Assembly: GCA_934408705.1 (NCBI GenBank)
Contig: CAKRVL010000107.1
Location: 1 to 7,899 of the forward strand
DNA from: an uncultured Blautia sp.
GTDB taxonomy: Bacteria > Bacillota > Clostridia > Lachnospirales > Lachnospiraceae
Reading direction: 5' to 3'
Length of the DNA: 7,899 nucleotides
The position numbers and the translations under genes were made by a program. Under the pieces are notes generated by a model. The model made no database searches, was not told where the DNA came from, and was given only the letters and a program-made list of their open reading frames with translations. Positions 1 through 5,592 of the stretch are shown piece after piece (position 1 is the first letter of the stretch; every line of letters starts with the position of its first letter).

Positions 1-1
1 G

Positions 2-67
2 GAAATGCGAAGCGAAGCAGAGCATTGCATATTTCCGATACGCAAACGTAGCGAAGCGGAGTTCGCG
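2..67. repeat. Two tandem copies of a 27-nt hairpin element
   Basis: Copy 1 is 2-28 and copy 2 is 41-67, so the period is 39 nt. Each copy has two 7-nt complementary arms (2-8 with 22-28; 41-47 with 61-67), each pairing with a single mismatch (A3/G27 and A44/C64), around a 13-nt loop. The loops, GAAGCGAAGCAGA and GTAGCGAAGCGGA, match at 11 of 13 positions. The arms have different sequences, yet each is complementary to its own partner. The segments after each copy are also alike (TTTCCG and TTCCCG). Conserved loops with changing but self-complementary stems suggest a selected or mobile palindromic element, not chance. The left edge of the window may cut off further copies. Function is unknown; a dispersed REP- or MITE-like element or a structured RNA leader are both possible. 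Confidence 0.6.
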
Positions 68-99
68 GTTCCCGCAAAAGCAAGGTGGAGGAAGAAAAA

Positions 100-1395
100 A
101 TGAACTATCAGGAATGCCGTGCCTATATTGATGATTCGGCGAAATACGGTTCCGTGCTGGGACTTGATAATATGATTGAAATGATGAAACGGCTTGGAAA
201 TCCCCAGGACGGGCTGCCATATGTTCACGTAGCCGGAACCAATGGAAAGGGCTCGGTGATTGCATATTTATACACTACACTGACAAGAGCCGGTTATAAG
301 GTGGGCAGATACATATCTCCAACCCTTTATTCTTACAGAGAACGTCTGGAGATTGCCGGTGAGAAGATTTCCCGGGAGAAGTTTGCAGAACATGTAACGA
401 AAATTGCCCGGATAATTGAGGAGATGACAGAAGCAGGTCTTAATCATCCAACTCCTTTTGAAATTGAGACTGCAGCTGCATTTTTATATTTTAAGGAAGA
501 AAACTGCGATCTGGTCCTTCTGGAGACCGGAATGGGCGGCAATCTGGATGCCACCAATATAGTGAAGAGTACCAGACTGGCTGTGCTGGTTTCTATCAGT
601 ATGGATCATATGTCATTTCTTGGAAATACCCTTGGAGAAATAGCAGAAAAGAAAGCGGGAATCATTAAGCCGGGCTGTCATGTAGTGACTACAAAGCAGG
701 AGGCAGAAGCTGCCCGGGTAATTGCAGATACCTGCAAAGAGCTTCAGGTACCCTGTGTGGTATCTGATCCTAATGAAGCAATACTGGAAAAAGAGAGCGT
801 ATTTGGACAAAGCTTTTCTTATAAAGGAGAAAGCTTTGAGATTTCCCTCGCAGGTGTTTACCAGAAGGAAAATGCAGTTCTGGCATTAAATGCCCTGGAG
901 GAATTGGATAAGCTTGGCTGGCATACCACTATGGAACAGCGAAAAGACGGACTTTTTCATACGAATTGGACAGGAAGATTTACTCCTGTCTGCCGTAAAC
1001 CCCTTTTTATCGTAGACGGTGCCCATAACGCAGACGCAGCAGATAAGATGGCAGAGTCCATCAGGCATTACTTTAATGGTAAAAAACTGATCTTCATTAT
1101 GGGTGTTTTTGCAGACAAAGAATATGATCTTGTTCTTGAAAAAACGGCTCATTTCGCAGAGAAAATATATACGATAGAGACACCGGATAATCCTCGTGCA
1201 CTGCCTGCGTGGGAACTGGCAAAGGCAGCCCGGGTGTATAATTCCAGTGCAGAGAGTACAAAAAGCATTACAGACGCTGTGGAAAAGGCTCTTGCATATG
1301 CGGGGGATGATGAGAACAGCGTAATCCTTGCCTTTGGATCCCTTTCTTTTATTGGGGAACTGACAAGGGTTGTAGAAGAAAAATGTGAAAAATAA
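100..1395 (+). CDS. folC: Bifunctional folylpolyglutamate synthase / dihydrofolate synthase
   Basis: This cytosolic Mur-ligase-family enzyme uses ATP to add glutamate to dihydropteroate and/or to reduced folates, which makes folate and retains it in the cell. The 431-residue length is normal for FolC. Visible motifs are the P-loop AGTNGKGS (45-52), ERLEI (81-85), LLETGMGGNLDATN (140-153; the family usually has E-x-G-x-GG-x-LDATN), DH (169-170), KAGI (185-188, whose lysine is the expected carbamylated residue), GRF (292-294) and DGAHN (306-310) in the C-terminal glutamate-ligase domain. The usual SPHL motif reads SPTL (73-76), and the usual HQ before the second-domain asparagine reads YQ (254-255); these may be lineage differences. 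The start is ATG at 100, because AAGGTGGAGG at 82-91 is an ideal ribosome binding site 8 nt upstream. A GTG at 85 would lie inside that site and is rejected. pheA follows after 53 bp with no terminator visible. Whether it has both activities cannot be read from the sequence. Confidence 0.95.
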   Translation: MNYQECRAYIDDSAKYGSVLGLDNMIEMMKRLGNPQDGLPYVHVAGTNGKGSVIAYLYTTLTRAGYKVGRYISPTLYSYRERLEIAGEKISREKFAEHVTKIARIIEEMTEAGLNHPTPFEIETAAAFLYFKEENCDLVLLETGMGGNLDATNIVKSTRLAVLVSISMDHMSFLGNTLGEIAEKKAGIIKPGCHVVTTKQEAEAARVIADTCKELQVPCVVSDPNEAILEKESVFGQSFSYKGESFEISLAGVYQKENAVLALNALEELDKLGWHTTMEQRKDGLFHTNWTGRFTPVCRKPLFIVDGAHNADAADKMAESIRHYFNGKKLIFIMGVFADKEYDLVLEKTAHFAEKIYTIETPDNPRALPAWELAKAARVYNSSAESTKSITDAVEKALAYAGDDENSVILAFGSLSFIGELTRVVEEKCEK

Positions 1396-1448
1396 AAAGT
1401 GTTGCAGACAGACATAATTGAGAATACAGGAAACAGAGAGGAAGCAAT

Positions 1449-2579
1449 ATGACAGATTTGCTGGAATGCAGACAGAAAATAGATGAAATAGACAGTCAGA
1501 TAGTGGAGCTTTTTGAGAAGCGGATGAAGGTTTGTGAGGATGTTGCCAGATACAAGATCCACACAGGCAAGAAGGTTCTGGATCCGGAGCGAGAGCATGC
1601 CAAGCTGGAGGACATCAGGAAAAAGGCACACGGTGAATTTAATCAGCTTGGGGCACAGGAGCTTTTTCAGCAGATCATGGCTATCAGCAGGAAGCGCCAG
1701 TATCAGCTTCTTACAGAATATGGCCCGAAGGAAGAGGAAGATTTTCAGATGGTGGATAAGCTTCCCAGAAACAACGTGACCGTTGTTTTTCAGGGGGTGG
1801 AAGGGGCGTATAGCTATGGTGCCATGCGTGCCTATTTCCAGGAGGATATTAAGAGCTACCATGTGAAGCAGTTCAGAGATGCAATGGAAGAAGTGGCAGC
1901 CGGAAGGGCAGATTATGCAGTCCTTCCTATAGAGAATTCTACTGCTGGTATTGTGGCGGATATTTATGATCTTTTGACCGAATATAATTTGTTTATCGTG
2001 GGAGAACAGGAGCTGAAGGTAGAGCATGTGCTGCTGGGGCTGCCAGAGGCAGAGCTTTCGGATATAACCTGTGTTTATTCCCATCCCCAGGGACTTGCAC
2101 AGTGCAAGGAATATCTGGAGGTCCACAGAGAATGGAAAACAAAAGATGTAAGCAATACAGCGGCTGCTGCAAAGAAGATCAGTGAGGAGAAGGATAAGAC
2201 TCATGCAGCTATTGCAAGCAGAGATGCAGGAGAGTTTTATGATCTGAAAATTCTTGCTGAGAATATCTGCAAAAATGACAGTAATGTAACCAGATTTATT
2301 ATTCTGGCGAAGAAACCTGTTTATGAAAATAATGGTTCCAGGATCAGCGTGTGCTTTGAGGCCCGTCATGAGAGCGGAACATTATATAATGTACTTTCAC
2401 ATATGATCTATAATGGTCTGAACATGACTAAGATTGAGTCCCGCCCTATTTCAGGCAAAACCTGGGAATATCGTTTCTTCGTGGATTTTGAGGGAAATCT
2501 GCGCGACAGTGCAGTGAAGAATGCGCTTAGAGGCATGGAAGCGGAAACCAGTTATTTGAGAATTCTTGGAAATTATTAA
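1449..2579 (+). CDS. pheA: Bifunctional chorismate mutase / prephenate dehydratase (P-protein)
   Basis: It converts chorismate to prephenate and then to phenylpyruvate, the committed branch to phenylalanine, in the cytosol. The 376 residues fall into three domains. An AroQ-type chorismate mutase (about 1-90) has R8, R25, K36, D45, R48, E49 and Q84 at positions matching the E. coli P-protein active site by eye. A prephenate dehydratase domain (about 108-290) has GVEGAYS (116-122), LPIENSTAG (159-167) and the catalytic TRF motif (281-283). A C-terminal ACT domain (about 297-376) carries ESRP (330-333), the phenylalanine-binding motif; the GALV-like segment is present as SGTLYNVL (309-316). This architecture implies allosteric feedback inhibition by phenylalanine. 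The ATG at 1449 has AGAGAGG at 1435-1441, 7 nt upstream. No attenuator leader peptide rich in Phe codons is visible in the 53-bp gap from folC, so expression probably depends on transcription through folC. Confidence 0.95.
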   Translation: MTDLLECRQKIDEIDSQIVELFEKRMKVCEDVARYKIHTGKKVLDPEREHAKLEDIRKKAHGEFNQLGAQELFQQIMAISRKRQYQLLTEYGPKEEEDFQMVDKLPRNNVTVVFQGVEGAYSYGAMRAYFQEDIKSYHVKQFRDAMEEVAAGRADYAVLPIENSTAGIVADIYDLLTEYNLFIVGEQELKVEHVLLGLPEAELSDITCVYSHPQGLAQCKEYLEVHREWKTKDVSNTAAAAKKISEEKDKTHAAIASRDAGEFYDLKILAENICKNDSNVTRFIILAKKPVYENNGSRISVCFEARHESGTLYNVLSHMIYNGLNMTKIESRPISGKTWEYRFFVDFEGNLRDSAVKNALRGMEAETSYLRILGNY

Positions 2580-2590
2580 AAAATGACCAA

Positions 2591-2640
2591 AGAATTTAAG
2601 AAGATTTAATCTTCACTTAATATAAGATATGTAATATTGG
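2591..2640 (+). promoter_or_regulatory. AT-rich probable promoter region with a 15-bp interrupted palindrome
   Basis: This stretch follows the pheA stop and precedes the ATPase-ppx-ppk operon. At 2600-2614 it contains GAAGATT-T-AATCTTC, perfect 7-bp arms around one central base, typical of a dimeric repressor site. Just outside, TTAAG (2596-2600) is complementary to CTTAA (2616-2620). -10-like hexamers lie at 2618 (TAATAT) and 2621 (TATAAG). For the first, a poor -35 candidate TTTAAG at 2595 would place the palindrome inside a 17-bp spacer. No T-run follows, so a terminator for pheA is less likely. The promoter assignment is inference, since neither hexamer pair is a good consensus match. Confidence 0.3.
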
Positions 2641-2649
2641 AAAACGGTT

Positions 2650-2691
2650 GCAATTATAAGCTGGGATTTTGGAGCTGCAGCTTGTAATTGC
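2650..2691 (+). promoter_or_regulatory. 14-bp stem-loop in the leader of the ATPase-ppx-ppk operon
   Basis: The arms 2650-2663 and 2678-2691 pair over 14 consecutive positions, all Watson-Crick except one U-G (2657/2684), around a 14-nt loop. The right side of the loop merges into a 10-bp perfect palindrome AGCTGCAGCT (2673-2682), which could form an alternative fold. Only three T residues follow (2692-2694), so this is not a classical intrinsic terminator. It ends about 12 nt before the ribosome binding site GAGAGGA (2703-2709) of the next gene. It could be a translational or transcript-stability element, a protein-binding site, or a leaky terminator after pheA. No known riboswitch class is recognised. 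Confidence 0.45.
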
Positions 2692-2716
2692 TTTACAGAA
2701 CTGAGAGGAAACAAAA

Positions 2717-4030
2717 ATGGCAAGAACAGAAGAGTGTATTCTTTACCGTGACTTTGAGAACGGTGAGATATTGAGTACAATGACATCATTGATGAACAGC
2801 TATGAGACTGGTGAGGCGGCTTTTGAGAATCGCAAGGAGGAGTTTTTCCATATGGCAGGCAGCCTGGTGGAAATGGCAGGAATGTATGGGTTTTCCGGAA
2901 ATCTGTGGCACACTTATCTGACACAGCTTTTGGTAAACCATGAGAATGCATTTAGCACTGCTTCCGAGATCAGGGGAAGTGTGGAGGGAAGTATTAACCA
3001 TCTGGCACTTCATGATTTTGAGATTTTTAAAGAGCTTTATGACTTTGATCTTGCTGTTTTTGACAAGGCTTTTGGGACAGACTGTGCGGATTTTCTTTGT
3101 AATTACGTGAATACGGGCTGTAACAGTAAGGTGTATAACCAGCGCATCTGCGACCGGATCTGTGATATGAGCAGGATGCTGGCAAAGGCCTCCACAGTGG
3201 AAGAATTTATGGCGGATATGGTGCAGTTTTATAAGGATTTCGGTGTAGGTAAGCTTGGCCTGAACAAAGCGTTCCGTATTGAGCATGGCAGGGATGGCAG
3301 GCCGGTGATCGCGCCTATCACCAGAATTGCACATGTGAATCTGGATGATCTGGTTGGATATGAGCTTCCCAAGCAGAAGCTGATCGAGAATACAGAGGCT
3401 TTTGTAAAAGGCCGAAAAGCCAATAACTGCCTTCTTTTCGGTGATGCCGGAACAGGTAAATCTTCCAGCATCAAGGGCATCCTGAACCGTTATTATGATG
3501 ATGGTCTTAGGATTATTGAGGTATATAAGCATCAGTTCCAGGATCTGAATGATGTGATCGCTCAGATCAAGAACCGTAATTATAAGTTTATTCTGTACAT
3601 GGATGATCTTTCCTTTGAGGAATTTGAAATTGAATATAAATATCTGAAAGCGGTGATCGAGGGTGGTCTGGAGAAAAAACCGGATAATATCCTGATCTAT
3701 GCGACAAGTAACAGACGTCATCTTGTACGTGAGAAATCAGGAGACAAGCTGGAGGTGGCTGATGATGAAGATCTGCATTCCTCCGACACTGTTCAGGAGA
3801 AGCTGTCCCTGGTTTATCGTTTTGGTGTGCGTATTTATTTCGGTGCACCAAACAAGAAGGAATTCCAGAAGATTGTTACTACTCTGGCTGAGCGTTATGG
3901 CGTTACAATGCCGACAGAGGAGCTTCTTCTGAAGGCCAATGCCTGGGAGCTTTCCCATGGCGGTCTGACAGGAAGAACAGCACAACAGTTTATTGATCAT
4001 ATTCTGGGCACAAGTGAAGAAAAACCTTGA
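2717..4030 (+). CDS. DUF815-type P-loop (AAA-like) ATPase
   Basis: A predicted cytosolic ATPase of 437 residues whose biological role is unknown. The C-terminal half (about 206-430) matches the DUF815 pattern I know: DLVGYELPKQ (211-220), an ANN motif before the P-loop, Walker A GDAGTGKSS (242-250), Walker B FILYMDD (291-297) followed by LSFEE, the sensor-1-like segment IYATSNRRH (327-335), a possible arginine finger in YRFG (R368), and a sensor-2-like GGLTGR (R420). All residues needed to bind and hydrolyse ATP appear present. The N-terminal 200 or so residues are probably helical and I do not recognise them. No signal peptide or membrane segment is evident. The ATG at 2717 has GAGAGGA 7 nt upstream. 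It is first in a tight operon with the Ppx-like gene (15-bp gap) and ppk1, so a link to polyphosphate is inferred from position only. Confidence 0.85.
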   Translation: MARTEECILYRDFENGEILSTMTSLMNSYETGEAAFENRKEEFFHMAGSLVEMAGMYGFSGNLWHTYLTQLLVNHENAFSTASEIRGSVEGSINHLALHDFEIFKELYDFDLAVFDKAFGTDCADFLCNYVNTGCNSKVYNQRICDRICDMSRMLAKASTVEEFMADMVQFYKDFGVGKLGLNKAFRIEHGRDGRPVIAPITRIAHVNLDDLVGYELPKQKLIENTEAFVKGRKANNCLLFGDAGTGKSSSIKGILNRYYDDGLRIIEVYKHQFQDLNDVIAQIKNRNYKFILYMDDLSFEEFEIEYKYLKAVIEGGLEKKPDNILIYATSNRRHLVREKSGDKLEVADDEDLHSSDTVQEKLSLVYRFGVRIYFGAPNKKEFQKIVTTLAERYGVTMPTEELLLKANAWELSHGGLTGRTAQQFIDHILGTSEEKP

Positions 4031-4045
4031 CAGGAGGGGGAAAGT

Positions 4046-5581
4046 ATGGCAGTGACCACATTTGCGGCAATTGATATCAGTTCTTATGAAATCACTATGA
4101 AAATTTTTGAATTTTCCAAAAAAAATGATTTTCGGACTGTAGATGATATCCGGTACCGGCTGAATCTTGGAGTGGGAGTATACTCCGGGGGAAACATTGA
4201 GGTAGATAAGGTTGATGCAATTTGTGAAGTTCTTAACGATTTTAAGAGGATCATGGCCGAGTATGGCGTAAAGGAATATCGTGCCTGTACCACCAGTGTT
4301 TTCCGCGAGATGAAGAATCCGATCATTATTATTGAGCAGATTTACAGAAGAAGCGGAATTCACGTAGAGGTTTTAAGTAATGCAGAACAGCATTTCCTGG
4401 GGTATAAATCTATTGCGGCTATTGAGAATGGCTTCAAGAAAATGATTCAGAAGGGAACTGCCATTCTGGACGTAGGTGGTGGAAATCTGCAGATTTCGCT
4501 GTTTGATAAGGATGCTCTTGTAACTACCCAGAGCCTGAAGATGGGAAGCGTCCGTATTCGTCAGCGCTTAAAGGAATTGGAGAAAACAAACACCAATTAT
4601 GCACAGCTGGTAGAAGAATTTATCCGCAACGACCTCACAGGCTTCAAGCGGCTTTATCTGAAGGACCGGGATATTAAGAATGTGATCCTCATGGGAGATT
4701 TCCTTACTGAGACGATTTTCCGTGAAGAGAGACAGGATAATATTATTAAAAGAACAGAGTTTGAGAAACGTTATGAGAATACTGTTTACAAGAACGAGGA
4801 GACTTTGGCAGAGGAAATGGATATTGATCTGGAGTACGCTGCTTTGATCGTGCCTACTATGGTTATCTGCAAGAATTTTATGGATCTTTTCAACGCAGAA
4901 GCTTTGTGGATGCCAGGAGTTTCTCTTCTTGACGGTATTGCCTATGATTTCGGGGAAAAGAAGAATTTCATAAAGAGTGTACACAATTTTGAAAATGATA
5001 TTCTGGTGGCGTCACGGAATATTGCAAAAAGATATTCTACCGGAAAGGATCATATAAAGGGGACTACAGACCTTGCACTGGCAATTTTTGACAGCATGAA
5101 AAAGGTTCACGGAATGGGTGACAGAGAACGGCTGCTTCTTCAGATCGCTGTACAGCTTCATGATTGCGGAAAATATATCAGCATGGGCGATGTGGCTGAG
5201 TGCTCTTATCAGATCATTATGGCTACAGAGATTATCGGACTTTCCACAGAAGAACGCCAGATCATTGCAAATGCTGTGCGCTATAATACCACGGAATTTG
5301 TTTATTACCAGGAAATTGCAGGGGAGAGCGGAATGGATCGTTCTGTTTATCTCCTTATCGCTAAGCTGACTGCTATTCTCCGCATTGCAAATGCCATGGA
5401 TCGCAGTCATTATCAAAAGGTCAAAAATATGAAGGCAGTGCTTAAGGACAGGATCCTGCTTCTTACTGTAGATTCAGAACAGGATATTTCACTGGAGCTT
5501 GGACTTCTTATGGATAAAGTTGAATTTTTTGAAGAGGTATTTGGTATCCGTCTGGTGTTCAGACGTAAGAGAAAAGTGTGA
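4046..5581 (+). CDS. Divergent Ppx/GppA-like protein with C-terminal HD domain
   Basis: The family contains exopolyphosphatases that shorten polyphosphate and GppA enzymes that hydrolyse pppGpp. The 511 residues show an N-terminal ASKHA region (about 5-300) with AAIDISSYE (7-15), TTSVFRE (82-88), LSNAEQ (110-115), LDVGGGN (141-147) and LKMGSV (164-169). A C-terminal HD-like region (about 315-510) has H336, LHDCGK (371-376) and ILRIANAMDRSH (444-455). Several key positions differ from the family. The loop normally IDxGSNS is IDISSYE. The glutamates I align with E121 and E150 of E. coli PPX are Q115 and Q149. The usual HRHS and RYHRK histidine motifs read AECS (384-387) and RYNTT (412-416). The fold is secure, but exopolyphosphatase activity is doubtful. 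The ATG at 4046 follows the strong site AGGAGGGGG (4032-4040). Its position directly before ppk1 supports a polyphosphate-related role. Confidence 0.85.
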   Translation: MAVTTFAAIDISSYEITMKIFEFSKKNDFRTVDDIRYRLNLGVGVYSGGNIEVDKVDAICEVLNDFKRIMAEYGVKEYRACTTSVFREMKNPIIIIEQIYRRSGIHVEVLSNAEQHFLGYKSIAAIENGFKKMIQKGTAILDVGGGNLQISLFDKDALVTTQSLKMGSVRIRQRLKELEKTNTNYAQLVEEFIRNDLTGFKRLYLKDRDIKNVILMGDFLTETIFREERQDNIIKRTEFEKRYENTVYKNEETLAEEMDIDLEYAALIVPTMVICKNFMDLFNAEALWMPGVSLLDGIAYDFGEKKNFIKSVHNFENDILVASRNIAKRYSTGKDHIKGTTDLALAIFDSMKKVHGMGDRERLLLQIAVQLHDCGKYISMGDVAECSYQIIMATEIIGLSTEERQIIANAVRYNTTEFVYYQEIAGESGMDRSVYLLIAKLTAILRIANAMDRSHYQKVKNMKAVLKDRILLLTVDSEQDISLELGLLMDKVEFFEEVFGIRLVFRRKRKV

Positions 5582-5592
5582 GGAGGGGCACA

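Noticed and set aside
85..99. GTG at 85 as an upstream start for folC
   Set aside because: The GTG is part of the Shine-Dalgarno sequence for ATG 100 and would have no ribosome binding site of its own at a proper distance.
808..838. 9-bp perfect inverted repeat CAAAGCTTT / AAAGCTTTG with a 13-nt loop inside folC
   Set aside because: It lies inside coding sequence encoding a repeated Ser-Phe segment, has no T-run and no sign of a regulatory role; chance is sufficient.
1149..2369. Long 406-codon open frame on the - strand opposite folC/pheA
   Set aside because: It overlaps two well-supported genes, its translation is low-complexity Leu/Ile/Cys/His-rich with no motif, and it has no convincing ribosome binding site; it is a coding shadow.
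2600..2640. Terminator for pheA in the 2580-2716 gap
   Set aside because: The inverted repeat has a very short centre and no T-run follows, so intrinsic termination is not supported, though weak termination cannot be excluded.
2786..3721. 311-codon open frame on the - strand opposite the ATPase gene
   Set aside because: It lies wholly within the ATPase CDS on the other strand and its translation has no recognisable domain.
5578..5592. GTG at 5578 as the ppk1 start, overlapping the previous stop
   Set aside because: The strong ribosome binding site at 5581-5588 lies after it and is well placed for ATG 5593, where PPK1 homology begins.
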